Below, piece by piece: positions 44,188-53,193 of a stretch of DNA of 64,000 nt (the stretch's first letter is position 1; each line of letters begins with the position of its first letter). Location: assembly GCF_900110865.1 (NCBI RefSeq), contig NZ_FOFD01000004.1, forward strand, positions 124,001 to 188,000, in the 5' to 3' direction. The notes under the pieces are model-generated. The model did not search any database. It saw only the letters and a list, made by a program, of their open reading frames with translations, and was not told the DNA's origin. Source of the DNA: Natrinema salaciae. GTDB taxonomy: Archaea; Halobacteriota; Halobacteria; Halobacteriales; Natrialbaceae. A program made the position numbers and the translations under genes.

Positions 44188-44212
44188 CGGATGGCCCCAC
44201 CACTGTGACGGT

Positions 44213-44677
44213 ATGGCAATCGACACGGTACTTCTCGCGGTCGGACCGATGGACACAGTACGCGCACCGGAACTCGCCGAAACCGTTCTCGAGATCGCCG
44301 ACCCCCTCGGTGCTACGGTCGTGATCGGTCACGCCTTCACGGAAGAGGAGTACGAGGACGTCCACGACGACCTCGGCTTCGACGCCCGCGTCGAGGATAT
44401 CGATCCCGACGAGGTCGCGGCCAAGCGCGCGCCAGTCCCCGACCTCGCCGACCGCTTCGAGGAGGCCGGCGTCGAGTACGAGATCAAGGGCGCGCTCGGC
44501 GAGGTCGGTTCCGAAGTCGTCGACATGGCGATCGACGTCGATGCGGACCGGATGGTCGTCGGCGGCCGGCGGCGCTCGCCCGCCGAAAAAGCCGTTCTCG
44601 GCTCCGTTTCGCAGGAGATCATTCTACAGGCACCCTGCCCGGTCACGTACTTCCGCGATCTCGACGTCATGGAGTAG
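44213..44677 (+). CDS. Universal stress protein family, second of a tandem pair
   Basis: A 154-residue protein closely similar to the one before it: TVLLAVGPMDTVRAPELAE at the start, GHAFTEEEYEDV where the first has HVFTDTEYDEV, and VVGGRRRSPAEKAVLGSVSQ at the nucleotide loop. The two are separated by 162 bases with an independent promoter, so they could respond to different signals. Both lack the classical VDGS start. I count this as an expanded Usp group typical of haloarchaea and do not infer a specific ligand. Confidence 0.9.
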   Translation: MAIDTVLLAVGPMDTVRAPELAETVLEIADPLGATVVIGHAFTEEEYEDVHDDLGFDARVEDIDPDEVAAKRAPVPDLADRFEEAGVEYEIKGALGEVGSEVVDMAIDVDADRMVVGGRRRSPAEKAVLGSVSQEIILQAPCPVTYFRDLDVME

Positions 44678-44786
44678 CGGCTCCCCGACATCGGTCCCGT
44701 TCTCGACTCGTCGTTCTCGACCTGCCGTCTCTCGGTCGCGGCTCGCGGTGTGCGCCGTCCGCTCGTCGCCCGCGACGCCGACGGCG

Positions 44787-45248
44787 TCACGTCGAACCGT
44801 CGCCGTCGTCGGCCTCGAGCAGTTCGTCGGCGCGTCGCTTCCACTCCCGTTCCTGCTTGCGCTCGGGGACGTGGCGCTGGCCGTCGGCTAGCTCCAGCCG
44901 AACCCGTCGCTCGAGCGCACGCGTTTCGGCCAACAGCGTCCCCTGAAAGCTCTCGAGGACGTCGTAGGACCAGCGGTCGTCGTCGACGACGCCGTAGGGG
45001 AGCACCTCGGTTCGAACCGCGTCCGCGAGCTCGTCGTGACCGGTTTCCCTGAGCAACGCTTCGCCCCGATAGAGGTGGTCCATCCCGTGCCCCGTCGCGT
45101 GGTGGAACTCGAGCAGATAGCCCTGTGCCCGCTGGACCCACTCGAGCCCTAACTCGACTTCGTGGAGGGCCTCGCGCTCAGCGTCGGACAGCGCGCTCGC
45201 CGGGTCGCTCGAGGCGGTCGTCTCGGCCGGTGAGTCGTCGGTGGTCAT
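44787..45248 (-). CDS. Haloarchaeal conserved protein of unknown function
   Basis: A 153-residue acidic helical protein from ATG 45248. After a disordered start rich in Thr/Ser/Asp it contains LSDAEREALHEVELGLEWVQ, an E-F-H-H-A-T-G-H-G-M-D-H-L cluster of histidines near residue 60 and a C-terminal helical part with many charged residues. Four histidines and an acidic residue within about a dozen positions could bind a metal, as in hemerythrin- or DinB-like bundles; I do not recognise a family. An extension to 45275 is not supported. Confidence 0.6.
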   Translation of the reverse strand: MTTDDSPAETTASSDPASALSDAEREALHEVELGLEWVQRAQGYLLEFHHATGHGMDHLYRGEALLRETGHDELADAVRTEVLPYGVVDDDRWSYDVLESFQGTLLAETRALERRVRLELADGQRHVPERKQEREWKRRADELLEADDGDGST

Positions 45249-45396
45249 GTGCCAAACTACGGTATATGGTAACATACATCTGCCGCCGGATGCCAGCCGC
45301 GCCCTCCTACTGAACCCATAACGTATCGAAATCGCAACTCGTTGCCGAGTATAATCTGGGTAGTTAAGTACGGCCGCCGTCGTTCCCTAGGATAGA

Positions 45397-46374
45397 ATGG
45401 GCTACTATGCGGGCGTCGATCTCGGCGCGACGAACGTCCGGGCCATGGTCGCCGAGGCCGACGGGACGATGGTCGGCGTCAGTCGCCGATCCACGCCACG
45501 CGGTCCGACGGGTATCGACGTGACGGAAGGCGTACTCAGAACGCTTCGCGAGGCGTGTGGCGACGCCGGGGTCGATCCCGAGAGAATCGTCGCCGCCGGG
45601 ATCGGCTCGATCGGGCCGTTCGATCTCGCGGAGGGGGCGGTGATCGATCCGGCGAACCTTCCCGATTCGATCGACCGAATTCCGCTCACGGGGCCGATCT
45701 CGAAGCTGATCGACAGCGACGACGTCTACCTCCACAACGACACCACGGCAGGTGTCATCGGCGAGCGCTTTCACGCCGCCAGCAATCCGGACGACATGGT
45801 GTACATCACCATTTCGTCGGGGATCGGTGCCGGCGTCTGCTCCGACGGCGACATCGTGTCCGGCTGGGACGGCAACGCCGGCGAGGTCGGTCACTACGTC
45901 GTCGACCCCCGTGGCAGGCTGACCTGCGGCTGCGGGCGCGAGGGTCACTGGGAGGCGTACTGTTCCGGAAACGCCATTCCCGACTACGCCCGGCTGCTCG
46001 CCGAGGACGACCCGACGATCTCGACGTCGCTCCCGCTCGACGGGACGGACTTCACCGCGAAGGACGTCTTCGACCTGGCGGGCGAGGACGAACTGGCCGA
46101 TTACGTCATCGACCAGCTCGCCCACTGGAACGCGATCGGCGTGACCAACGTGATCCACGCGTTCGCGCCGATCGTCGTCTCCTTCGGCGGTGCGGTCGCC
46201 CTGCACAACGAGGAACTCGTCGTCGATCCCGTCCGCGAGCGCGTCTCGGAGATGGTGATGACGAACGTTCCCGAGATCCGCGTCACCGATCTCGGCGACG
46301 ACGTCGTCCTCGAGGGTGCGCTGGCGAGCGCCCTGACCGAGGGAACCGGTGACCGACGACGGCTGCGGAGCTGA
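45397..46374 (+). CDS. ROK-family glucokinase-like sugar kinase
   Basis: A 325-residue kinase of the ROK group. YYAGVDLGATNVRAMVAEAD is the phosphate-1 loop, HNDTTAGVIGERF carries the catalytic aspartate region, and GHYVVDPRGRLTCGCGREGHWEA holds the zinc-binding cysteines (CGCG with H-x-x-x-x before) that define ROK proteins. ATP-dependent phosphorylation of glucose or a related sugar is expected, though haloarchaea use several such kinases. TATA-like agttaagta is about 30 bases upstream. The following exported protein starts about 100 bases after the stop. Confidence 0.92.
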   Translation: MGYYAGVDLGATNVRAMVAEADGTMVGVSRRSTPRGPTGIDVTEGVLRTLREACGDAGVDPERIVAAGIGSIGPFDLAEGAVIDPANLPDSIDRIPLTGPISKLIDSDDVYLHNDTTAGVIGERFHAASNPDDMVYITISSGIGAGVCSDGDIVSGWDGNAGEVGHYVVDPRGRLTCGCGREGHWEAYCSGNAIPDYARLLAEDDPTISTSLPLDGTDFTAKDVFDLAGEDELADYVIDQLAHWNAIGVTNVIHAFAPIVVSFGGAVALHNEELVVDPVRERVSEMVMTNVPEIRVTDLGDDVVLEGALASALTEGTGDRRRLRS

Positions 46375-46477
46375 CCGGTCGCGGGTCCCAGCTACGGCTA
46401 CGCCGGCGGTCGTCGCGCGATGTCGGTCCGGGAGACGAGTGCGCACCTCTATGTGGCTGCATCCGACAGGATTGCGT

Positions 46478-47929
46478 ATGGAGCGGAGAGCGTTTCTCGG
46501 AGCGAGTGGTGCTGCCGGCCTCGCCCTGTCCGTGCCGGGCGTCGCGGCGTCCCGAACGAGTGCGACGATCGCCCGACGACAGGACGCGTACGAACCGCTC
46601 GGGCAGCTTCCGATCACCGGCGCCGCGGAAGCCGTGGTCGGCGACGACGGCGATACCGCGTACGTCGCTGCGACCACCGGGTTCGCAGTCGTCGACATCA
46701 GCGATCCCGCCGAGCCGTCGCTGCTCGCCGAGGAGCGCGACATCGAGATCGATGGCGTCGCCCTGACGCAGCTCCTCGATCTGACCGTCGACGGTGATCG
46801 GCTGGTCGTCGCCGGCCCCGCCGAACCTACCCAATCGACCGGCGAGTTCCTGGGATTCCGGTGCTACGACGTGAGCGATCCCGCGGCACCCGTCCCGATC
46901 GGCGACCGCGAAACGGGGTATCACATCCACAACTGCTATCTCGAGGGCGAACTGCTGTTCGTCGCCGCGAACGCGATCCGAGAGAACCGACTCGAGATCT
47001 TCGACATCGGCGGCGACGAGTTCACGTGGGTCGGCTACTGGTCGCTGCTCGATCACGAGCCGGGCTGGCGGGACATCCACTGGCTCGCCCGCTACCTCCA
47101 CGACGTCTACGTCCAGGACGGCACCGCCTATCTCCCCTTCTGGAACGCCGGGACCTACCTGATCGACGTGAGTGACCCGTCCGCACCCGAATACGTCTCG
47201 CACGTCGCGACCACGACGCTCGAGGAGCAACGCGAGATCCCCAACTACCGAGAGGCCGTCTTCGGGTTGCCGGGCAACGATCACTACGCCGCGGTCGACG
47301 AGGCCGGCGACCTCATGGCGGTCGGACGAGAGGCCTGGGCGACCGGTGGCGAAGAGCCCGACCATCCGGGCGGGATCGATCTCTACGACGTGAGCGATCC
47401 CGCCGATCCGACTCCCCAGGGCTCGATCGACGCGCCGCGGACGGCCGACGAATCCCACGGGGGCGGGACGTGGACGACCGCACACAACTTCGAACTCCGC
47501 GACGGTCGGCTCTACTCGGCGTGGTACCGAGGCGGCGTGAAGATCCACGACGTCTCCGATCCCGCGGCCCCCGAGCAGCTCACCTGGTGGCGCGACCCCG
47601 AGATGACCGGGTTCTGGACCGCACGCGTCGCCGATCCCGAGACGGCGTTCGTCGCGACCAGCACCGAGGCGATCCCCAACACGTCGCTCGAGGGGGCGCT
47701 CTACACCTTCCCGACCGAGCCCGGTGAGCAGGCCGATCCGCCATCGCTGTCCGACGCCGCCGAGACGAACGGCGATGCCGAGGCGAACGAAACCGACGAC
47801 GCGAACGAGTCCGACGAGAACGACTCCAGCGGGGACGACTCGATCCCCGGCTTCACGAGCGCGGTCGGACTCGTCGGTGGCGGCGTCGCCCTCGAGTGGC
47901 TGCGCCGGCGCGGAAACGTTCAGGATTAA
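46478..47929 (+). CDS. Tat-exported LVIVD-repeat beta-propeller with PGF-CTERM-like tail
   Basis: A 483-residue surface protein. The N-terminus RRAFLGASGAAGLALSV is a twin-arginine signal, so it is exported folded. The body has six or seven LVIVD-type repeats, each with V-x-D-I-S-D-P-A or Y-D-V-S-D-P-A cores (FAVVDISDPAEPSLLAEE, CYDVSDPAAPVPIGD, LYDVSDPADPTPQG, IHDVSDPAAPEQL). After an acidic linker (about 415-455) comes IPGFTSAVGLVGGGVALEWL followed by RRR, which fits the PGF-CTERM signal cut and lipidated by archaeosortase ArtA. It is thus a lipid-anchored propeller. Its ligand is unknown. Confidence 0.85.
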   Translation: MERRAFLGASGAAGLALSVPGVAASRTSATIARRQDAYEPLGQLPITGAAEAVVGDDGDTAYVAATTGFAVVDISDPAEPSLLAEERDIEIDGVALTQLLDLTVDGDRLVVAGPAEPTQSTGEFLGFRCYDVSDPAAPVPIGDRETGYHIHNCYLEGELLFVAANAIRENRLEIFDIGGDEFTWVGYWSLLDHEPGWRDIHWLARYLHDVYVQDGTAYLPFWNAGTYLIDVSDPSAPEYVSHVATTTLEEQREIPNYREAVFGLPGNDHYAAVDEAGDLMAVGREAWATGGEEPDHPGGIDLYDVSDPADPTPQGSIDAPRTADESHGGGTWTTAHNFELRDGRLYSAWYRGGVKIHDVSDPAAPEQLTWWRDPEMTGFWTARVADPETAFVATSTEAIPNTSLEGALYTFPTEPGEQADPPSLSDAAETNGDAEANETDDANESDENDSSGDDSIPGFTSAVGLVGGGVALEWLRRRGNVQD

Positions 47930-47956
47930 TTCGAGGGATTTCGGCCGCGCGACCGA

Positions 47957-47965
47957 ACTTATACA
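47957..47965 (+). promoter_or_regulatory. TATA element of the NifU-type gene
   Basis: The acttataca element lies 25-33 bases upstream of ATG 47990, at leaderless spacing. Confidence 0.6.
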
Positions 47966-47989
47966 CCGTTCGAGTGCCTAGCACGACCC

Positions 47990-48355
47990 ATGAGTGAGTC
48001 AGCGGACGGGCCGTCGCTGAAAGAGCGAGTCGAGAAGTGGATGGCGCGCGAGATGCCGATCATCCAGATGCACGGCGGGACCAGCGCGGTGCGGGCGGCC
48101 GACCCCGAGACCGGCGAAGTAATCATCGAACTCGGCGGCGGCTGCAAGGGTTGTTCCGTCAGCGGCGTGACGACGAGCAACATCGAGGCCGAACTCATCA
48201 CGTGGCCGGAGATCGACGAGGTCACCGTCCGGGTTCCCGACGCGCGCGATAGTCTCGGCGGGCCCGACCAGCCCGAGTCGATCATGGGCGTCGACCGGAC
48301 GGAGGGCGGCCGCGGCGACTGGGGCTCGTCGAATCCGGGGAAAGACCACCTCTGA
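47990..48355 (+). CDS. NifU C-terminal-type iron-sulfur protein
   Basis: A 121-residue protein with a NifU C-terminal (NfuA-like) domain. The metal site GGGCKGCSVSGVTTSN (about residues 53-68) has the C-x-x-C that holds a transient Fe-S cluster for transfer to target proteins. LKERVEKWMAREMPIIQMHGG begins the domain. The last 35 residues are a polar tail with no known function. It is cytoplasmic and a single gene. In haloarchaea this is one of several Fe-S carriers. Confidence 0.92.
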   Translation: MSESADGPSLKERVEKWMAREMPIIQMHGGTSAVRAADPETGEVIIELGGGCKGCSVSGVTTSNIEAELITWPEIDEVTVRVPDARDSLGGPDQPESIMGVDRTEGGRGDWGSSNPGKDHL

Positions 48356-48508
48356 GTGATCCGGCTCGCGCCCGTTCGGTGGCTCCACGCTCCGTGCCCC
48401 TCGTTGACAGGGACGGAGAGTTTTGGGAAGTCCTATATCCTTTTACGCGCCCGTTACGCACATCAGATATCATGACGAGTAGACGCCCGCAGACAGGAGG
48501 TGTCGACG

Positions 48509-49075
48509 ATGGGTGACCCACCCGCGGCCGGCGACGACGATCCCGACGCCGAGACCGACGGCGGCATCCAGGCCTACACCGTCCGGCTCGAGCTCGTCGA
48601 CGAACCCGGCGAGTTGCTTCGCGCGCTCGCCCCGATCGCCGACAACGGCGGCAATCTGCTCAGCATCCACCACGAACGCGGCAACATCACGCCCCGAGGA
48701 CACATTCCAGTCGAGGTCGACCTCGAATGTCCACCCGACCGGTTCGACGACGTCGTCGAGGGTCTCCGCGACGCCGGCGTCAACATCATCCAGGCCGGCG
48801 CGGAGCACTACGGCGAGGAGATCAACGTCGTGCTCGTCGGCCACCTCGTCGAGACCGATCTCTCGGACACGCTCTCGCGGATCGAAGACGAGGTCGGCGC
48901 CGTCGTGTTGGACCTCTCGCTCGCCGCACCCGAGGGCACCGGCGGCATCTCGAGCGCCCGCGCCCGACTCGCGATCGACTCCGGCCGGTCCGAAGAAGCG
49001 CTCGCGGCGATCCGCTCGATCGGCGCGGACAAGGAACTGACCGTCGTCGAACCCCTGCTCGGAGGTGACGCCTGA
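48509..49075 (+). CDS. ACT-domain regulatory protein coupled to homoserine dehydrogenase
   Basis: A 188-residue protein with two ACT-like units: AYTVRLELVDEPGELLRALAPIADNGGN starts the first (about residues 25-95; only its beginning quoted in parts here: RLELVDEPGELLRALAP) and NVVLVGHLVETDLSDTLSRI the second. ACT domains bind amino acids and regulate aspartate-family enzymes; here the likely partner is the next gene, whose start overlaps this stop by one base. The start at ATG 48509 has a ggagg sequence nine bases upstream, a rare true Shine-Dalgarno here. It likely senses threonine, methionine or serine. Confidence 0.85.
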   Translation: MGDPPAAGDDDPDAETDGGIQAYTVRLELVDEPGELLRALAPIADNGGNLLSIHHERGNITPRGHIPVEVDLECPPDRFDDVVEGLRDAGVNIIQAGAEHYGEEINVVLVGHLVETDLSDTLSRIEDEVGAVVLDLSLAAPEGTGGISSARARLAIDSGRSEEALAAIRSIGADKELTVVEPLLGGDA

Positions 49076-50022
49076 TGCGACTCGCAGTTCTCGGTGCCGG
49101 CGACGTCGGCCGCGCGGTGGCCGATCTCGCCGACGAATACGGCCACGAGGTCGTCGCCCTCGCCGACTCCACCAGCGCCGCGGTCGATGCGAGCGGGATC
49201 GCCGTCGACGACGCCCTCGAGCGAAAGATCGACGGCGAGGCTATCGGACCCGGCGATCCCGAGGACGTCTTCGAGACGGCGTACGACGTGCTGATCGAGG
49301 CGACGCCCACGACGCTCGGCGACGCCGAACCCGGCTTCTCCCACGTCGAGCGCGCGCTCGAAGCGGACCGCCACGTCGTCCTGGCGAACAAAGGCCCGGT
49401 CGCCGAGCGCTACGAGGAACTCCGCGCGCTCGAGGACGAGAGCGCGGGCTCGATCCGGTTCGAGGCGACCGTCGGCGGCGCGATTCCCGTCCTCTCGACG
49501 ATCGAAGACAGCACGCCCCAGGCCGTCACCGCGGTTCGAGGCGTGCTCAACGGCACCGCGAACTTCATCCTCACACGGATGGCCGCCGAGGGACTCGACT
49601 ACGAACACGTCCTCGCGGAGGCCCAGGACCTCGGCGTCGCCGAGGCCGATCCCACCTTCGACGTCGACGGCACCGACGCCGCCCTGAAGTTCGTCATCCT
49701 CGCGAACGTGCTGGCCGACGGCGGGTTCTCGCTCGAGGATGCGACGGTCGAGGGCATTCAGGACATCCCGGGCAGCGCGCTCGATCTCGCCGCCGAAGAC
49801 GGCCGGACGATCCGGCTCATCGGCGAGGCGACCCGCGACGGCGTCCGCGTCGGACCGCGGCTCGTCCCCGAAAACGGCGCGCTCGCCGTGACCGGAACCC
49901 GAAACATCGTCCAGATCGAGACCCGCAACGCCGGCTCGCTACACTCGAGCGGTCGCGGTGCCGGTGGGCCGGAGACGGCGACGGCGGTTCTCTCGGACGT
50001 CGGTCGGCTGCCACCGCTGTAA
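49075..50022 (+). CDS. hom: Homoserine dehydrogenase
   Basis: Reduces aspartate-semialdehyde to homoserine for threonine and methionine synthesis. The 315-residue protein has the Rossmann motif VLGAGDVGRAVADLADEYGH at residues 4-23, HVVLANKGPVAERY with the catalytic region, and GVLNGTANFILTRM and EAQDLGVAEADPTFDVDGTD which are the family's substrate-site segments. It lacks its own ACT domain, which is supplied in trans by the overlapping upstream protein. The start is the ATG at 49075 that shares bases with the TGA of the ACT gene. Confidence 0.95.
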   Translation: MRLAVLGAGDVGRAVADLADEYGHEVVALADSTSAAVDASGIAVDDALERKIDGEAIGPGDPEDVFETAYDVLIEATPTTLGDAEPGFSHVERALEADRHVVLANKGPVAERYEELRALEDESAGSIRFEATVGGAIPVLSTIEDSTPQAVTAVRGVLNGTANFILTRMAAEGLDYEHVLAEAQDLGVAEADPTFDVDGTDAALKFVILANVLADGGFSLEDATVEGIQDIPGSALDLAAEDGRTIRLIGEATRDGVRVGPRLVPENGALAVTGTRNIVQIETRNAGSLHSSGRGAGGPETATAVLSDVGRLPPL

Positions 50023-50113
50023 CCCGCGTTCTCTCCGCGTTCCGAACTGTTACATCGCTGTTCTGTCGTACTTCTTCGTACTTCCGCAGATTCCGCGTAC
50101 GCGCGTGAAACAT

Positions 50114-50161
50114 CGTTACCTACCGTTTCTGTACCGATCGTTACCCACCGTCTGTACCGGT
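50114..50161 (+). repeat. Two-copy tandem repeat in the EF-1A upstream region
   Basis: Two near-identical units of 25 and 23 bases stand head to tail (cgttacctaccgtttctgta and cgttacccaccgtctgtacc begin them). They lie about 155-200 bases before the EF-1A TATA element. The rest of the 292 bases between homoserine dehydrogenase and that promoter holds no gene. The repeats may bind a regulator of the strongly expressed EF-1A/S10 unit. Confidence 0.6.
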
Positions 50162-50314
50162 CGTCTGCGATTCGACGTCGATTTCACCGTCCACTGCCGA
50201 TTTCGGCCATCCGAACGGTCCATGGCGTGTGAATGCTAGCCAAACCGCAAGACGGCGTCGGGATGACCAGAATACGCTTTCGAAATGGTTTTAACCGCAA
50301 CGAGCCAAAGAGAC

Positions 50315-50323
50315 CGATATAAG
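50315..50323 (+). promoter_or_regulatory. Promoter of the EF-1A/S10 operon
   Basis: A cgatataag element 25-33 bases upstream of ATG 50348. The sequence before the ATG, ctacaacaatg, lacks a Shine-Dalgarno motif, which suits a leaderless or very short leader. Confidence 0.65.
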
Positions 50324-50347
50324 CGCCTCTGCGCGTGAGCTACAACA

Positions 50348-51610
50348 ATGAGCGACCAACACCAGAACCTGGCCATCATCGGTCACGTCGACCACGGGAA
50401 GAGTACGCTCGTGGGACGACTCCTCTACGAGACGGGGAGCGTACCCGAGCACGTCATCGAACAGCACCGCGAAGAAGCCGAAGAGAAGGGCAAAGGCGGC
50501 TTCGAGTTCGCCTACGTCATGGACAACCTCGCCGAAGAGCGAGAGCGTGGTGTCACCATCGACATCGCCCACCAGGAGTTCTCGACCGACGAGTACGACT
50601 TCACGATCGTCGACTGTCCCGGTCACCGCGACTTCGTGAAGAACATGATCACGGGCGCATCCCAGGCGGACAACGCCGTCCTCGTCGTCGCCGCTGACGA
50701 CGGTGTTGCGCCCCAGACCCAGGAGCACGTCTTCCTGGCTCGTACCCTCGGTATCGACGAACTCATCGTCGGCATCAACAAGATGGACATCGTCGACTAC
50801 GAAGAGTCGACGTACGACGAAGTCGTCGAGGAAGTCACGCAGCTGCTCAAGCAGGTCCAGTTCAACACCGACGACGCCTCGTTCATCCCGATCTCGGCGT
50901 TCGAGGGCGACAACATCGCCGAGCGCTCGGACAACACGTCGTGGTACGACGGCGAAATCCTGCTCGAGGCACTCAACGACCTGCCGGAGCCGGAGCCGCC
51001 GACGGACGCACCGCTTCGACTCCCGATTCAGGACGTGTACACCATCTCCGGTATCGGTACCGTCCCCGTCGGACGTATCGAAACCGGCATCATGAACACC
51101 GGCGACAACGTCTCCTTCCAGCCCAGCGACGTGGGCGGCGAAGTCAAGACGATCGAGATGCACCACGAAGAGGTGCCCAAGGCCGAACCCGGTGACAACG
51201 TCGGATTCAACGTCCGCGGCATCGGGAAGGACGACATCCGCCGCGGTGACGTCTGTGGCCCCGCCGACGACCCGCCGAGCGTCGCCGAGACGTTCCAGGC
51301 CCAGATCGTCGTCATGCAGCACCCCAGCGTGATCACCGCCGGCTACACGCCGGTCTTCCACGCCCACACGGCCCAGGTCGCCTGTACGATCGAGTCCATC
51401 GACAAGAAGATGGACCCCTCGAGCGGCGAGGTCGCCGAGGAGAACCCCGACTTCATCCAGTCGGGTGACGCTGCTGTGGTCACCATCCGACCACAGAAGC
51501 CCCTCAGCATCGAGCCGTCCAGCGAGATTCCCGAACTCGGGAGCTTCGCCATCCGCGACATGGGTCAGACCATCGCCGCTGGCAAGGTGCTCGAAGTCCA
51601 CGAGAAATAA
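50348..51610 (+). CDS. tuf: Translation elongation factor EF-1A
   Basis: GTPase that delivers aminoacyl-tRNA to the ribosome. The 420-residue protein has GHVDHGKST (about residues 12-20), DCPGH and NKMD for GTP binding, the switch-1 ERERGVTID and domain-II/III parts such as [11 protein letters not shown] and [17 protein letters not shown]. It matches archaeal EF-1A in length. Codon use is the most biased of the window (nearly all third positions G or C), as expected for a highly expressed gene. The ribosomal protein S10 gene begins directly after its stop, which is the classic archaeal pair. Confidence 0.98.
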   Translation: MSDQHQNLAIIGHVDHGKSTLVGRLLYETGSVPEHVIEQHREEAEEKGKGGFEFAYVMDNLAEERERGVTIDIAHQEFSTDEYDFTIVDCPGHRDFVKNMITGASQADNAVLVVAADDGVAPQTQEHVFLARTLGIDELIVGINKMDIVDYEESTYDEVVEEVTQLLKQVQFNTDDASFIPISAFEGDNIAERSDNTSWYDGEILLEALNDLPEPEPPTDAPLRLPIQDVYTISGIGTVPVGRIETGIMNTGDNVSFQPSDVGGEVKTIEMHHEEVPKAEPGDNVGFNVRGIGKDDIRRGDVCGPADDPPSVAETFQAQIVVMQHPSVITAGYTPVFHAHTAQVACTIESIDKKMDPSSGEVAEENPDFIQSGDAAVVTIRPQKPLSIEPSSEIPELGSFAIRDMGQTIAAGKVLEVHEK

Positions 51611-51919
51611 ATGCAGCAGGCACGCGTTCGACTCGCGGGCACGAGTCCAGACGACTTAGACGACATCTGCGACGACGTCCGCGAGATCGCGAACAACACC
51701 GGCGTCAACCTGAGCGGGCCCATCCCGCTGCCGACGAAAACCCTCGAGGTGCCGACCCGAAAGTCGCCTGATGGCGAGGGCACCGCGACGTGGGAGCACT
51801 GGGAGATGCGCGTCCACAAGCGCCTGATCGATCTGGACGCCGACGAACGCGCACTCCGACAGCTCATGCGCATTCAGGTGCCGAACGACGTCTCGATCGA
51901 GATCGTCCTCGAAGACTGA
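51611..51919 (+). CDS. rps10: 30S ribosomal protein S10
   Basis: A 102-residue small-subunit protein. [20 protein letters not shown] is the conserved start, [17 protein letters not shown] contains the long extended loop that reaches into the ribosome, and [14 protein letters not shown] is the typical helix. It starts one base after the EF-1A TAA and is translated with it. A short poly-T run downstream (51,953-51,957) may end the transcript. Confidence 0.96.
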   Translation: MQQARVRLAGTSPDDLDDICDDVREIANNTGVNLSGPIPLPTKTLEVPTRKSPDGEGTATWEHWEMRVHKRLIDLDADERALRQLMRIQVPNDVSIEIVLED

Positions 51920-51957
51920 GGACAGCCGATCGCGACTCGAGAGGAAAGAGCGTTTTT
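51920..51957 (+). terminator. Possible terminator of the EF-1A/S10 operon
   Basis: The first T-tract after the operon (five T at 51,953-51,957) with a GC-rich segment before it. Archaeal transcription often ends at such T-runs; this one is short, so confidence is low. Confidence 0.3.
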
Positions 51958-52130
51958 GCAGTCCTCGAGCGCCGTTTCTCCGGCGATAGCTCCGCCTTAC
52001 GAGCCGCTGCTGACCGAGTGCGCGACCATCACCGCGTCGGGCACACGTACGGACAGCGGTCGCTCGGGTCCACCGATGTTCGATACCGACGGTGATGGGA
52101 CTTTTATCGCTCGCCGTCGCAGCCACCCGT

Positions 52131-52835
52131 ATGGCGAAGCCCTCACGATCCCGAACGCAGTCGGAAACCTACCTGCGCGCCGATTCCGGTGGCGACGACG
52201 GGTCGAGGACGGGATCGGGGAGCCCGATCCTCGAACTCCTCGTCATCTTCGCGCTCGTGCTCGTCGTTCAGGGACTCACCGCGTTCGTCGGCGTGATGAG
52301 CGGCCTGTTCGTCCTCGCGCCGCCGTTGACGACGAACCCGTGGACGATCGTCACGAGCGTCTACGCCCACGACGGGTTTGGCCACCTCGTGTCGAACAGC
52401 ATCGCGCTGCTCGTCTTCGGCTGGCCGGTCGCACGGGCCACGACGCGAGCGCACTTTCACGCCTTCTTCGTCATCACGGGCGCGATCGCCGGCGTCTCCC
52501 AGATCGTCATCACGGGCGCGATCGCGGCGATCCCGTTCGTTCCCGTCGCGCCGACAGCGGGCGTACTCGGTGCCAGCGGAGCCGTCTTCGCCCTGCTGGG
52601 ATATCTCGTCGCGTCGAACCGGCTGTCGAGCGGGCTGGCCTCGGTCGTCGATATCCCGCGCTGGCTGTCGATCCTCGTCGCCCTCGGCCTCGCGACCGCA
52701 GTGACCTTCGCGACCGCCTCACCCGGCGTCGCGCTGATCGCCCACTTCACCGGCTTCCTCGTCGGCGTCCTCGCCGGGCGCGCTCGAGTCCTCGCCGTCG
52801 ACTCCGGGCCGGCCGGCGGGCGGTCCGCCGTGTGA
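52131..52835 (+). CDS. Rhomboid-family intramembrane serine protease
   Basis: A 234-residue protein with six helices. The substrate-entry region HDGFGHLVSNSIALLVFGWP (helix 2) supplies the conserved His and Asn, GASGAVFALLGYL the catalytic serine (GxSG) and AHFTGFLVGVLAG the catalytic histidine. It cleaves transmembrane segments within the membrane. The first 35 residues are polar. Start ATG 52131 is preceded by a TATA-like cttttatc about 28 bases upstream, so the alternative start at 52092 is unlikely. Expected targets are membrane or surface glycoproteins; none can be named. Confidence 0.9.
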   Translation: MAKPSRSRTQSETYLRADSGGDDGSRTGSGSPILELLVIFALVLVVQGLTAFVGVMSGLFVLAPPLTTNPWTIVTSVYAHDGFGHLVSNSIALLVFGWPVARATTRAHFHAFFVITGAIAGVSQIVITGAIAAIPFVPVAPTAGVLGASGAVFALLGYLVASNRLSSGLASVVDIPRWLSILVALGLATAVTFATASPGVALIAHFTGFLVGVLAGRARVLAVDSGPAGGRSAV

Positions 52836-52947
52836 ACGCGGCTCCCCAACTCGAGCGAACGGTCGACGATCGTGGTGCGGTGTACCGATCACCGATCCGA
52901 CTCCGAAACACAAGCTACAAATAGAAACCGGGGTTAGGAACGTGCGA

Positions 52948-53019
52948 GGGCTCGTAGATCAGTGGTAGATCGCTTCCTTCGCAAGGAAGAGGCCTCGGGT
53001 TCAAATCCCGACGAGTCCA
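52948..53019 (+). tRNA. tRNA-Ala (anticodon CGC)
   Basis: A complete cloverleaf of 72 bases without encoded CCA. The acceptor arms GGGCTCG and CGAGTCC pair with the G3-U70 wobble that is the identity element for alanyl-tRNA synthetase; the anticodon arm CTTCC/GGAAG encloses TTCGCAA with CGC at the anticodon; the T arm carries GGTTCAAATCC. The discriminator is A. No intron is seen. Its 3' end is the left border of the integrated element. Confidence 0.95.
52990..53019 (+). other. Probable attachment site (attL) in the tRNA 3' end
   Basis: The 3' half of the tRNA gene (from the T arm to the discriminator) is a classic integration target of archaeal tyrosine recombinases. Chromosomal genes stop here and virus-like genes follow. 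The second copy (attR) and the integrase would lie beyond the right window edge, so this is an inference. Confidence 0.5.
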
Positions 53020-53193
53020 TCCCGGCGGATCGTTCTCTCGAAGGACGCTAAAACGACAGCCTGAGCTACGTCTATCGGACGTTTCGATTTTTGGCGGACG
53101 GAATAAACAGGGGTCGCGAAACCGAATAGTAGCGGAATTTACTACCCGGTCGCCGCAGTCCGGCGATTTCTCGAAGGAATCGGGGTGGTCGGC

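Noticed and set aside
51920-52130. Additional small gene between S10 and the rhomboid
   Set aside because: Frames are short, without a start near the TATA element, and the rhomboid promoter occupies the end of the gap.
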